From the NCBI GenBank assembly GCA_027451985.1, contig DAIDHS010000009.1:1-64000 (forward strand): a DNA stretch of 64,000 nt. The letters are read 5' to 3'. Below are positions 17,401 through 26,400 of this stretch, one piece after another (the first letter of the stretch is position 1; each line of letters opens with the position of its first letter). This DNA comes from Elusimicrobiota bacterium (GTDB taxonomy: Bacteria > Elusimicrobiota > Elusimicrobia > UBA1565 > UBA9628). The position numbers were made by a program, and so were the translations under genes. The notes under the pieces are model-generated. The model had not been told where the DNA came from. It did not search any database and saw nothing but the letters and a program-made list of their open reading frames with translations.

Positions 17401-17860
17401 GGCGAGCCTTCCCGCTGGCGCATCCGCGGAGGACCTGGCCGTCTACTACTGGAATCCGGGGCTTGGCGACTGGCAGCCCATGCCGTCCCTGGTCGACGCG
17501 CGGGCAAGCGTCGTGCGGGCTCAGACGACTCACTTCTCCCTCTATCAGGTCATGGTCGGCCCCAAGCCGCAGAGCGCCGTCGCGCAGGCTTCCAATGACG
17601 TGTCGGCGGCGCAGATCGCCTGCAATCCGCTGCGGCCGGGCTGCGAGACGATGAAGTTCCAGAACCTGCCCGCGGGCGCGCGGTTGCGCATCTATACGCT
17701 GACGGGCGCGCTGGTCAAGGATATCTCGGCCCTGGGCAACGGGACGGCCCAATGGGACGGCACCAACCGCAGCGGAGAGCCGGCAGGAAGCGGAGTCTAT
17801 TTCATCCTGGCCCAGGGCGGCGGGACGACGAAGGTCCTCAAGGTGGCGGTGGAGCGGTGA
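14495..17860 (+). CDS. giant secreted Kelch / OmpL47-like / FlgD-C-terminal surface protein
   Basis: Predicted exported protein of 1121 residues from a GTG. The signal peptide is AGAALILSLLCVPLCGEA. Residues about 30-335 hold six Kelch-type repeats (HSAVAVNGVVYVFGGW, LSAAAWNGRIYVTGGW and so on), i.e. a likely six-bladed propeller. Three OmpL47/Ig-like repeats follow (about 365-610; SVDNVGNGEAWRPF, AVDNVGNAEDARQL). Then come a bactofilin-like stretch of short repeats (SGSITLSGRAEVAG style, about 620-800), a ZU5-like segment (about 890-1030) and a FlgD-like C-terminus (RLRIYTLTGALVKDI...). Its stop overlaps the next PorV gene by 4 bp (GTGA). A TATAGT at 14467-14472 with CTGACC 15 bp upstream is a possible promoter. 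Confidence 0.85.
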   Translation: MRSLWDPRRTAGAALILSLLCVPLCGEAAFTPTAPLPDLVYGHALVNTNGYLYNIGGLSGTVGWQGGLHVYVAAVQPGGGAGAWSATTPLPQATFFHSAVAVNGVVYVFGGWHYVNGLAPSAAVYWSRANPDGTLGAWQSGPDLPQTLFFLSAAAWNGRIYVTGGWNPSNGTLSGQVYSAAIQQDGSLGAWRVETALPEAVYTHAAVSDGTLYVLGGVANGGNEIENIVYYSRINADGSLSAWSTTTPMPQALANHAAAVADGYVIVSGGWTGASASGAAVQAPVNPDGTLGSWTGFASLPDPIYLHAETAAGGWLYISGGNDGEHSQSAVYSAPLPAASSPLLTSLAVGQPQFGASPLFVSTNTAFSLSVAGGSGEDTTLYALDSGTWTAYAAPIRVPNDGFHWLRYLSYDGAGEREAPHSASFAVDGTPPQTSLATPVFAASDGGAPYVSASAPIALSAQDPVVASVASGVAGTDFSVDAGSASAYSGSFGLPEGTHIVTARSVDNVGNGEAWRPFPLRVDGTAPQTTAALSQGVTLFGADLAAPGTTLALSAQDPVSNGVASGLAEILVSLDSAPLQAYTAPLALSEGAHEAVFHAVDNVGNAEDARQLSVAATRWLSDALSATGSITLSGRAEVAGDVSAPSVTLEGGAEVNGAVDRSAPAQALDVAQAASAAQAQNNDAAISGWLANGALSLSGRQSLVLPDGEYYLTGLSLSGAASLSISTRADVFVHGEISVSGQAALNAGGDAAGLWIVSDGTGVSVTGRSRSAFNLYAPSADVALSGGGQFAGRIFAGNISLSGGAAQPSTTALPAPEHRGRPKSVEVAEYRAGGGTETTESAPAAPPEPDSPVPQSPIATASGAASVQRVAFNWPGVSVSSHAALGVVAGQGGAVASPDGSGVTIPQGAASSGLDVTVAQAPAPDPVEQHRRDQAAAQRQLVAAALPVQFGPEGTQFAKPVTLALPYDPASLPAGASAEDLAVYYWNPGLGDWQPMPSLVDARASVVRAQTTHFSLYQVMVGPKPQSAVAQASNDVSAAQIACNPLRPGCETMKFQNLPAGARLRIYTLTGALVKDISALGNGTAQWDGTNRSGEPAGSGVYFILAQGGGTTKVLKVAVER

Positions 17861-18786
17861 AGACGACCCTCGCGGCGTCCGTCGGCCTCTGCTTGCTGGC
17901 GCAAAGCGCCTTCTCGGAGAGCTTCACCTCTTCGGCCAAGGGCACGACGGCGGGCACGTTCCTGGAGCTCGGGGTCGGCGGGCGGGCGACGGCGATGGGC
18001 GGGGCCTACACGGCCGTCGCCGACGACGCCACGGCCCTTTACTGGAACCCGGCCGGCCTGGCCTCGGTCGAAAAGCACGCGGCGACCTTCATGCACGCGG
18101 CCTACCTGCAGTCGAGCTTTTACGATTACGGGGCTTACGCGCAGAGCCTCGGCGACGGCGACGGCGCCTTTGGCGCCAGCTTCCAGTATCTCTCGGCGGG
18201 ATCGTTGACCGAGACCGACGCCAATTTCAATTCCGTGGGAACCTTCACGCCCAACGACCTGGCCCTGACGGCCGGCTACGGCCGCGCCGTCGGGGGCGGC
18301 GCGGTCGGCGCGAGCGTCAAATACATCCGTTCCTCCATCCTGCAGACCGCCCAGACGGCGGCCGTCGATCTCGGAGCGCTGAGCCCCTGGGTCTGCGCGG
18401 GGAAGCTGCGTCTGGGGGCGGCCTTGCTCAACGCCGGCGGCACGCTCAAATACGAGCAGTCGTCGGAGAACCTTCCGCTGACGCTCAAGGCCGGCGGCGC
18501 CTACCGCGCCTCGCGAGACTGGCTGTGGTCGGCCGACGTCGCGGCGCCCCGGGACAATGCCCCTTATTTCGCGCTCGGCACCGAGTATCTTTTTCCGCTC
18601 ACAGGCTCCTGGAGTTTCGCCGGCCGCATGGGCTACAGCTCGCAGACCATGCTCGACGTCACCGGGGTCACGGGCTTCTCCGTCGGCATCGGCCTCGGCT
18701 CCGGAGGCTTGGCCTTCGATTACGCTTTCGCTCCCTACGGCGGCGTGGGCATCACCAACCGATTCTCGCTCTCGGCCAAGTTCTAG
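17857..18786 (+). CDS. PorV/PorQ-family outer-membrane barrel protein
   Basis: The 309 residues comprise a signal peptide (ASVGLCLLAQSAFS), the family hallmark GGRATAMGGAYTAVADDATALYWNPAGLA, and barrel strands ending in a terminal aromatic strand (GGVGITNRFSLSAKF), as expected for an outer-membrane protein. It is translationally coupled to the Kelch/FlgD-C-terminal protein (GTGA overlap), which suggests it shuttles that cargo. The GTG at 17857 is chosen because the frame upstream lies inside the Kelch gene and the signal peptide begins here. It lacks the TPR extension of the other PorV homologue at 11841-13658. Confidence 0.9.
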   Translation: MKTTLAASVGLCLLAQSAFSESFTSSAKGTTAGTFLELGVGGRATAMGGAYTAVADDATALYWNPAGLASVEKHAATFMHAAYLQSSFYDYGAYAQSLGDGDGAFGASFQYLSAGSLTETDANFNSVGTFTPNDLALTAGYGRAVGGGAVGASVKYIRSSILQTAQTAAVDLGALSPWVCAGKLRLGAALLNAGGTLKYEQSSENLPLTLKAGGAYRASRDWLWSADVAAPRDNAPYFALGTEYLFPLTGSWSFAGRMGYSSQTMLDVTGVTGFSVGIGLGSGGLAFDYAFAPYGGVGITNRFSLSAKF

Positions 18787-18798
18787 CCGCTCACTTGG

Positions 18799-18804
18799 TA
18801 TAAT
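18799..18804 (+). promoter_or_regulatory. extended -10 promoter of the uridine kinase gene
   Basis: TGGTATAAT (18797-18804) is an extended -10 with a perfect TATAAT, ending 7 nt before the ATG at 18812. A second in-frame ATG at 18803 lies within the box and is therefore unlikely to be the start. Confidence 0.55.
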
Positions 18805-18811
18805 GGCGCAT

Positions 18812-19537
18812 ATGCGACCGGTCTGCGTCGGCATCGGCGGCGGCAGCGGCTCCGGTAAATCGTGGCTGGCCGCTTTTCTTCGCAAGCGGTTGGGGCGGCG
18901 GGCCGTCGTCGTCTGCCAGGACTGGTACTACAAGGACAACGGCTGCCTGTCGGAGAAGGAGGCGTTGAGGCTCAATTTCGACCATCCCAACGCCTTCGAA
19001 TTCCCCCTCCTTTTCTCGCAGGTTGCCGAGCTTCGAGCCGGACGTCCGGTGCGGTCCCCGCGCTACGACTACGCGCGCCACGCGCGGCTTGGCCGGACGG
19101 TAGTCGTGCGGCCGGCTCCGATCATCATCCTCGAGGGGCTGCTCATCCTGCATGATCCGAGGCTTCGCCGCATCATGGATCTCTCCGTCTTCATCGACGT
19201 GCCCTCGGATGTGCGGCTCATCCGGCGCATCCGTCGCGACGTGGAGCACCGGCGCGTGGACCTGGAGGAGACCCTGCGCCTCTACGAGCACTGCGTCCAG
19301 CCCATGCACGAGCGCTACGTCCAGCCCTGCGCCGGGCACGCCAACTGGGTTTGGCGCCAAACGCAGAACAGGCGCTTTCCCGAGCAGCTGTTGCGCTGCG
19401 TGGAGGCGCTGGCGTTGGGGACGGGCGGCGCTCAGCGGCGCTCGACGACCAAGTCCACGCGCTCTTCGGAGGCGGGCGCCGAGGCCCCTTCCGCGGCGAT
19501 CCGGTCGGCCTCGACGGCGAGCTCCTCCGCCAGGTAG
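18812..19537 (+). CDS. udk: uridine kinase family protein
   Basis: Phosphorylates uridine or cytidine to the monophosphate in pyrimidine salvage. The Walker A loop GGGSGSGKSW is at residues 8-17. DWYYKDN is the family's YYKD segment, FDHPNAFEF and the RYDYARHAR loop contact the nucleoside, and the lid IRRIRRDVEHRR is basic. The homologous part ends near residue 205 (MHERYVQPCAGHANW..., FPEQLLRCVEALAL). About 35 more residues follow only because no stop appears; they are antisense to the end of the convergent gene (106-bp overlap), so the tail may be an extension caused by a lost stop. Confidence 0.85.
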   Translation: MRPVCVGIGGGSGSGKSWLAAFLRKRLGRRAVVVCQDWYYKDNGCLSEKEALRLNFDHPNAFEFPLLFSQVAELRAGRPVRSPRYDYARHARLGRTVVVRPAPIIILEGLLILHDPRLRRIMDLSVFIDVPSDVRLIRRIRRDVEHRRVDLEETLRLYEHCVQPMHERYVQPCAGHANWVWRQTQNRRFPEQLLRCVEALALGTGGAQRRSTTKSTRSSEAGAEAPSAAIRSASTASSSAR

Positions 19538-20328
19538 GAGCGGATCGCCGCGGCCTGGACTTGCGCGAGCTCCGCGTCCTGCGAGTAGACGCGCACCCGC
19601 AGGATCTGGCCGTAGCCTCGGCGCTTGACCCAGTCGGAGGCCCCTCGCAACAGCGGCAGGCCGGCCGGCGCGATGTCCCTAGCCGACCGATCGGAGCCGA
19701 AGAGCGCCGAGGAATCCAGTCCGATGAGCGAGCCGTCGTCCTGCGGATGCACCAGGGCCGCGAACTGCAGGGGCTGTCCCATGACCGTGCGCGACGTGGT
19801 CGAGGAGTCGGCCAGGCGATAGACGGCCGAATAGGCGTGGCCGGCCAGGAGCCAAGCGCCGCCTTGAGAGCGGCCGTTGAAGGCGAGATCTTGAGGGGGC
19901 TGTCCGGAGCCTTGGAAGGTCGTGAAGGGCTTGCCGTCCTCATCGACGAGGTCCAGCGTCCAGGAAAGCGTTTTCTCGAGCTTGGCGGCGCCGGAGGAGG
20001 CCTCGGAGGCGGGGTGCAGCTCGATGCGGGATATATCGGGGATGTCATCGTTCCAAGGTTCCAGCAGATGGGAGTCGTCCAGCCGCTCCGGGCGGCTGCG
20101 GCCCCAGGTGAGCAGGGCCGGAGATTGCGCAAGCAGGAGGCTCTCGTCGGGCTTGAGGGTGCCTCGGAGGCTCTCGTAGGGGTCGTAAGGGATGTCGAAG
20201 GCGGGCTTGGCGATGCTGGGCGCGTCCTTTTCCGCTCCCTTGATGACGACGTCCTTGAGCGACCCGGCCTGCGCGGCAAACGAGGGGCGCGGGATCATGG
20301 CGGCCAGGAGCAGCGCGCAGGCGAGCAT
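19432..20328 (-). CDS. exported protein of unknown function in an envelope operon
   Basis: The 298 residues have a signal peptide (LACALLLAAMIPRPSFA) and a mature part with no family I recognise. The middle contains SWTLDLVDEDGKPFTTFQG followed by PPQDLAFNGRSQGG, a degenerate version of the FlgD-like Ig module repeated in the upstream neighbour. The C-terminal part (QILRVRVYSQDAELAQVQAAAIRSYL, VDLVVERR) resembles the end of an OmpA-like domain. It could therefore be a reduced paralogue of the neighbour. Its ATG shares a base with the upstream stop (TGATG), so it is coupled in the operon TPR / FlgD-OmpA / this gene. Confidence 0.75.
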   Translation of the reverse strand: MLACALLLAAMIPRPSFAAQAGSLKDVVIKGAEKDAPSIAKPAFDIPYDPYESLRGTLKPDESLLLAQSPALLTWGRSRPERLDDSHLLEPWNDDIPDISRIELHPASEASSGAAKLEKTLSWTLDLVDEDGKPFTTFQGSGQPPQDLAFNGRSQGGAWLLAGHAYSAVYRLADSSTTSRTVMGQPLQFAALVHPQDDGSLIGLDSSALFGSDRSARDIAPAGLPLLRGASDWVKRRGYGQILRVRVYSQDAELAQVQAAAIRSYLAEELAVEADRIAAEGASAPASEERVDLVVERR

Positions 20329-23300
20329 CAGTCCCCCTCCCCGTCGCCCGAGTCCTTCTGGGCGCTCATCGCGGGCGCTTTCTCGATGATGATCTCCACG
20401 CGCCGGTTCTTGCGGCGGCCTTCCGGGGTCGAATTATCGGCGATCGGCCGCCTGTCTCCGAAGCCGCGCGCCGTCAGCCGGGAGCCGTCGAGGCCCTTGT
20501 TCTTGACGAAGTAGTCGCGCACGGCCTCGGCGCGCGCCTGCGACAGCGCGCGGTTGTCGGCAAAAGAGGCGTCGTGGATGGGCGTGTTGTCCGTATGCCC
20601 CTCGATGACGATCTTGCGGCCGATGTATTTGCGAATCAGGGCCGCGGCCTCATCCAGCGTCTCGAACGCCTCCGGCTTGACCTGCGCCTTGCCGACCTCG
20701 AAGAGGACCTCGGCGGCCAGCGGGATCACCAGCCCCCGCGAGGTCTCGACGGTCTTGAGCTCCGGCATCAGGCTCGGGACCGACTCTTCCTCCGTCTCGA
20801 CGACGAGGACGGGCTTGGCGGCGTTGATGGTGACCGAGGCGGGGGCGCTCTTGCCCTCGTTGCCCGCCTCGCAGGTCGCATAGAGACGCCCCTGGTAGAC
20901 GCCGTCGGCAAACGGCTGGCCCTTGGCATCGACTCCATCCCAGACGATCTCCGCGGGCGGATGGCCTTCGCCGTCGAATTGCTTCACCACGGCCCCTTTG
21001 GCGTCCGAGATCTTCAAGGACCATTTCACGATGTTGGAGGCGTTGGCCACGTCCTGGGCCGTGCCGCTGAAGACGACCTGGTTTTGCCCCGTGTCGGATT
21101 TCGGGGCGAAGATCGCGGGAGCCACGGAGAGCGTGAGCTCCGGCGGCATGGTGTCGACGCGCAGGATCTGGTCCAACGTCTCGGACTTGTTGCCCACCGC
21201 GTCGGCGGCGGTCAAGGTATAGGTGTAGGGCCCGTCAGCGACGACCTTCCCGGCGTCGCCCTTGCCGTCCCAGGGCAGCTCGGAGGGCAGGGAGCCGTCT
21301 CCGTGGAAGGTTTTGACCGTCTTGCCCGACTCGCTCTTGATCGCCAGCTCCCAGCGGCCCGCAGGGCTTGCGTCCCGGTAGGCGATCTGGAAAGCCGTGG
21401 TGTCCAGGTAGCCGTCGCCGTTGGGCGAAAAGAGCGCCGGAGCCGCCTTGACGGAGATCTCGGGCCGGGTGGTGTCGATTTGGATGCGCTGGGGCGCGGT
21501 GTCGTTCTTGTTGCCGGCCTTGTCGACGACATGGAAGGAATACGTGTAGAAGCCGTCCGGCGAGGGGCTCTTGTCGTCGCGCTCTCCGGCCCAGGTGACG
21601 GCCTTCGGCGGCGCGCCCTCGCCCGCGAATGTCCGGACGCGGAGGCCGGTGGCATCGTTGATCTCTACGCTCCACTGGCGGATCTTGTTGAAGGACCGGG
21701 TGGTCAGGGCGAAGTCGACGGAGTCCATCACGCCGTCGGCATTGGGCGAAAAGTCCGGAAGGCTGGCGGAGACCGATATCCGAGGGATGGCGGCGCCCAC
21801 GGTGACCGTCTTGGGCGAAAGGGTCACGCCGTTGTGCGCGACGTCCTGCGTCCAGAACACGCAGGAATACTCGCCGTCGGGCGCCAGCGCCTTCTCGTCG
21901 GAACGGCCGTCCCAAGCCAAGTCCCCGTTGAGCGCCCCCTTGCCCTCGAAATGGCGCACGATCTTGCCATTGACGTCCTTGATCTTCAGGTCCCAGGCAT
22001 CGATCGGCGAGGCGTCCTCTTCCGAGATATGGAATAGGGCCTCCTTCTGGTCGCCGTTGGGCGAGATCAGGGGCGGATCGACGCTGAATTGCACGACGGG
22101 AGGATTCGTGTCTATCTGCGCCGTCTGGACCGCCGTCACCGTCTTGTTTCCGGCGCGATCGATGACGGCGAGGTCGTAGGTGTATTTGCCGTCGGGAAGG
22201 AGGGCCCCGGAATCGTCCTGGCCGGCCCAGTCCACGTTCTTGGGCGGAGTCCCCTCGCCCTTGAACGACCGCTTGAGATCGCCGACGTCGTTGTGGATCT
22301 CGAGGGTATAGCCGGCGATGCCGTTCTCGTCCTGGGCCTGGATTTGGAAGCTGCCGCTGTCGGCGAAGCCGTCTCCGTTGGGAGAGATCAGCGCCGGCTG
22401 GAAGGCGACGGAGGCCGTCGGAGGCTTGGTGTCGACGATCAGGGTCTTCGGAATCGTCAGGCCGCGGTTGCCGGCTTGGTCGACCGTCAGGAAGGCGTAG
22501 TTGTAGGCGCCGTCGGCGACCGGCTTGCCGTCGGCCGCCGCGCCGTCCCAGTCGATCTCGCGGGGAGGCTCGCCGGTACCCTCGAAGGTCTTAACGGCTC
22601 GTCCCTTGAGATCCTTGATGCTCAATGTCCAGTTCTCGATGACCTTCTTGAGCGAAGGCGGCTGGATTTGAAAGGAGGTCACGTCGTTGACGCCGTCGCC
22701 GTTGGGCGAGAAGATCGCCGGCCGGGCGTCGACTTGGGTGACGGGCTCCGTGCGGTCGATGCGCACGGTCTGGGGAGAGGTCGTGGTGGTGTTGCCGGCC
22801 ATGTCGCGCGCGGCGAACGTGAAGGTGTAGTCGCCGTTGGGCGCCGGATCCCCGGCGTCGGTGCGGCCGTCCCAGTCCTCCTCCTTGGGCGGCTGGCCGC
22901 GCCCGAAAAAGGATTTCTCCGCGGCGTCGCTGCGAATGCGCAGCAGCCAGCTGTTGATGCCGTTGGCGTCGTAGGCCTGCAGGAAGAAATGGGCGATCGG
23001 CTTGGCGCTGCCTTCTTCGGGCGAGAAAACGGAGGGCTCCACGCTGGCCTGGGCTTCCGGAGCCTGGCGGTCGCAGATGACGTCCTGGGGCGGCATGGAG
23101 ACCCTCGTGCCGGCGAGCGTGACGATGCTCAGGGTGTAGTGGTAGAGCCCGTCGCGGATGAGCTCGTTGTTCTCATCCTTGCCGTCCCACTCCAGGACTC
23201 CCGGAGGCGCGCCCTTGCCGCCGAAGCGCTTGATTTCGTTGCCTTGGGTGTCGTCGATGAGGAAGTCCCATTGCGTGATGTTGCCCGGCTCTGAGACACG

Positions 23301-23444
23301 CAGGTGGAAGATCGCCCTGTCGAGAATGCCGTCGCCGTTGGGCGAGAAAAAGACCGCCGCGGGCTGTTTCTGGGGCGTGTCGGCCGCGCGGACGCCCGCG
23401 GCGAGCAGGAACGCGAAGACAAGGATTGAAGTGCGCGTCGGCAT
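20328..23444 (-). CDS. eight FlgD-like Ig repeats with C-terminal OmpA peptidoglycan-binding domain
   Basis: The 1038-residue envelope protein has a signal peptide (SILVFAFLLAAGVRA) and about eight tandem FlgD-type Ig modules of roughly 110 residues. Each starts near FSPNGDGxxD and contains W.L.I.D..G, a WDG turn, DG.Y.Y and D.AGN, ending in DT.PP. Positions run from about 30 to 890. The C-terminal OmpA/MotB domain (about 900-1025) has LFEVGKAQVKPEAFETL, IEGHTDNTP and LSQARAEAVRDYFV, expected to bind peptidoglycan. The start and stop overlap its neighbours as TGATG. A structural stalk tethered to the cell wall is the likely role. Repeat-driven assembly error is possible. Confidence 0.9.
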   Translation of the reverse strand: MPTRTSILVFAFLLAAGVRAADTPQKQPAAVFFSPNGDGILDRAIFHLRVSEPGNITQWDFLIDDTQGNEIKRFGGKGAPPGVLEWDGKDENNELIRDGLYHYTLSIVTLAGTRVSMPPQDVICDRQAPEAQASVEPSVFSPEEGSAKPIAHFFLQAYDANGINSWLLRIRSDAAEKSFFGRGQPPKEEDWDGRTDAGDPAPNGDYTFTFAARDMAGNTTTTSPQTVRIDRTEPVTQVDARPAIFSPNGDGVNDVTSFQIQPPSLKKVIENWTLSIKDLKGRAVKTFEGTGEPPREIDWDGAAADGKPVADGAYNYAFLTVDQAGNRGLTIPKTLIVDTKPPTASVAFQPALISPNGDGFADSGSFQIQAQDENGIAGYTLEIHNDVGDLKRSFKGEGTPPKNVDWAGQDDSGALLPDGKYTYDLAVIDRAGNKTVTAVQTAQIDTNPPVVQFSVDPPLISPNGDQKEALFHISEEDASPIDAWDLKIKDVNGKIVRHFEGKGALNGDLAWDGRSDEKALAPDGEYSCVFWTQDVAHNGVTLSPKTVTVGAAIPRISVSASLPDFSPNADGVMDSVDFALTTRSFNKIRQWSVEINDATGLRVRTFAGEGAPPKAVTWAGERDDKSPSPDGFYTYSFHVVDKAGNKNDTAPQRIQIDTTRPEISVKAAPALFSPNGDGYLDTTAFQIAYRDASPAGRWELAIKSESGKTVKTFHGDGSLPSELPWDGKGDAGKVVADGPYTYTLTAADAVGNKSETLDQILRVDTMPPELTLSVAPAIFAPKSDTGQNQVVFSGTAQDVANASNIVKWSLKISDAKGAVVKQFDGEGHPPAEIVWDGVDAKGQPFADGVYQGRLYATCEAGNEGKSAPASVTINAAKPVLVVETEEESVPSLMPELKTVETSRGLVIPLAAEVLFEVGKAQVKPEAFETLDEAAALIRKYIGRKIVIEGHTDNTPIHDASFADNRALSQARAEAVRDYFVKNKGLDGSRLTARGFGDRRPIADNSTPEGRRKNRRVEIIIEKAPAMSAQKDSGDGEGD

Positions 23445-26400
23445 CAGTTCTGCTCCTTGGCGAGGGTCGGGTTCATCTTGACCAATTCCTTGATCCGGTC
23501 CCTCGCCGCGGCCGCCATGTCGGCCTTGCCCGCGTGGTCGGCCAAGTCTCGGTAGACCTGGATCGCGTGCTTCCAATCGGACGCTTTCTCGTAGACCTCG
23601 GAGAGCCGGACCAGCGCCTGCAGCCGGTAGGGATCATCGTCAGGCTTCATGGCGGCCAGCGACACCCAGGCCTTTACCGCCCCCGCGCGATCGCCCTGGG
23701 AGAAGGCGAGGTCGCCTTGCTGGTAGACTGCGTTGAAGGCGTCGTCGCTGCCGGGCTTGGCCGCCGCCTCGATCTCTCCCAGGGTCTTCGTCGCGCCGGC
23801 GTAGTCTTTCTTGCCTTTCTCGAGCGAGTAGATCTCCCAGCGCGCGTTCATGCCGCTTTGGTCGTCGCCGGAGAGCGCCACGTAGCGCGCGTAGGTGGTC
23901 TGCGCGCGGTCCGCCTGTCCGGCCGCCTTGTAGGCCAGCGCCAGGTTGAACAGGGTCGGCTTGAGGTAGTCCGACTTCGGGAAATCGGAGACCAGGCGCT
24001 CGTAGGGCGGGATCGCCTTTTCGAAAGCCTGCTCGCTGTAATAGGCGCTGCCCAGGCGGAAGAGCGCCAGCGCCGTATCGGCCTCGTCGGGATAGTTCTG
24101 GACGTAGCGGTCGTAGGCGGCGGCGGCGTCGGCGTAGCGCTCGAGGTGAAAATAGCACTCGCCGAGCATGAACTGCGCCTTCGGGAGGCTCGGATGCTCG
24201 GTGTAATTGACGCTGAAGCTCTCCAACTCCGTCGCGGCGCCCTGGTAGTCCCGGGCGTCGTAGAGGCGCCGCGCCATGCGAAACTGCATCTCCCCGGCCG
24301 CCGCCCCGTCGGGCGCCGCGGCGATGAGGTCCTTGAAATAGGCGCGGGCGTCGCGTTTGGGGTCGCGATCGAAGACGGCCTCGGCCAGATCGAGGCCGTC
24401 GGTGATCTCGGACGACTTCGGGAAATCGGCGACCAGGCGCTTGACCTGGGCCAAAGCCTCGTCGTCCTGGTTGGCGTAATAGGCGATCTGGGCCAGGCGC
24501 AGCGTGGCCACGGCGCCGCGCTCGCCGTTGGGCGCCGCGGCCAGTATCTTCTGGTAAGCCGCGGCCGCCTCGGGGAACTTCCGGGCGCGGAAGAGCGTGT
24601 CGGCGATCTGATCCGACGCCTTGCGGGCTTGCGGGGAATCGGGAGCGGCGGCGACGAGCTTCTGCCACGTCTCCACGGCCTGCCCGTAGTACTTCATCCG
24701 GTAGAGCGCGAAGCCCGCGCGATAGAGCGCGGCCGCGGCCGCGGGGTCCTGCGGGTGCTCGCCGGCGAACTTGTCGTAGAAAGCGTAGGCGTCCTGGTAG
24801 TCCTTTTGGGCGTAGAAGCTGTCGGCGATGCCCAGATCGTTGATGGCCGCGAAGGTGAAGGTCGCGGTTCCCGTCTGCAGCATCTCCTTGAGCTTCTGGC
24901 GGTCGGCCACCGCCTCCTTGTCGCGTCCGGAGAGCTGGTCGCACCAGGCCAGCCCGTCTTGAGCGTAGACGCCGGCCGCGTCGGCGGGGTATTCCTTGAG
25001 GACGGTGTCGTAGAGAGCGCGCGCCTCTTCGACGCGGTTGAGGCGCAGATAGGTCTCGGCCGCCGTGAGGTATGACAGCGCCCGCCATTTCGAGCGCGAA
25101 GGCGGCAGCTGGTGCAGCAGGTATTGATAAGAGGTGAGGATCGAGGCGTAGCTCTTGCGGTCGTACTGCTGCTTGAGCATCAAAAAGAGCGCCTGCTCGG
25201 CGACCTCGCTGCCGGGCGCGATGTCCAAGATGCGCTGGAAGGCCTCCAGCGCCTGCGGGAATTGCCCGATCTTGTCGAGGCTGTTGCCCAGGATCAGATA
25301 GACGTCTTTGGCCAGGGGATGAGTCGGATAAGAGTCCAGGAAGAGCTGGCTGGTCTGAACCGCGCGTTGCGAATCCCCCAGCGATTGCTGCGTCCACGCC
25401 AGGCGGTAGAGCGCCTGCGGCCTGAGGTCCTTGCGTCCGTTGGAGAGGACGTCGGTGTAGGCGAAGAGGGCCTCGCGCATCTGGTCGTTGACCAGGTAGG
25501 ACTCGCCGATGAAATAGCGGGCGAGCGTCGCGTAATAGTCGCTGGGAAACTGCGAAACCAGGGACCCGAACGAAAGACGCGCCTCGCCGTAGCTCTTCTT
25601 CTCGAAGGCCGAGCTTCCGATGCGGTAGAGCGCGGCCACCTTGAAGCGGGAGAAGGGGTAGGAGCGCACGAAGGACCGGTATTTGTCGATCGCGCCGTCG
25701 TAGTCGTGCGAAAGGAAAAAGGCGTCGCCCAGGAAGAAGGCCGCGGCTTCTTTGATGTCGCCGTCCTTCGCGGCGTCGGCCAGCTTGTTGAACAGAGTGG
25801 CGGCGAGCAACGGCCTGCCCCACAGCAAATAGGTCCGGCCCAGGAAATAGCGCGCCTGCTCGGTGTCCAGCGAGGAGAGCTTTTTTTCGGCCCCCGGATA
25901 ATCGCCGGAATGCAGCGCGAGAACACCCTCCACGAAGCGCACGCGCGCCGCCTTTTCCCGGTCGGGAAAATCGCGGGCCAGGCGGGCGACGGCTTCCTGG
26001 GCCCCCGGGAAATCTCCCAAGGCAAGCCGGGCGTAGGCCAGACCCAGCAGGCAGCGCGGCGCGACATAGCTGCGCGGCCACTGGCGGGCAGCGTCTTCGA
26101 AGCGCTTGGCCGCCGCGGCGAAGTCTCGCTGGTCGTAGGCCACCTCGCCGAGCCGGTAGGCCGCCGTGGCGCGCAGGCCGTCGTCCGGCGCCTTCTTGAG
26201 CGCGGCCTGGTAAGCCTTGGCCGCCGCCTGGAAGGCGCGCTGCGCCCCGTCGGGCATCCGGGCATTGAGACGGTCGCGCACGTAATCCGCATCGGCGTCG
26301 AGCAAGCCCATCGCGCGCGCCAACTGCGCGTCGCCGATGGCGTACTCGGCGTCGGCGGCCCGGGAGGCGTGCGGGAACTCGTCGACGAAGCGCTGGAAGG

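Noticed and set aside
20574-23294. Long plus-strand frames (487 and 401 residues)
   Set aside because: Antisense shadows of the FlgD-repeat protein; periodic only because that gene is repetitive.
20900-23400. Regularly spaced similar DNA segments that could suggest a CRISPR-like array
   Set aside because: Spacing of about 330 bp, imperfect, and explained by repeated FlgD-like protein modules in frame.
23640-26081. 813-residue minus-strand frame
   Set aside because: Frame-shifted shadow of the TPR protein on the same strand; Arg-rich and without motifs.
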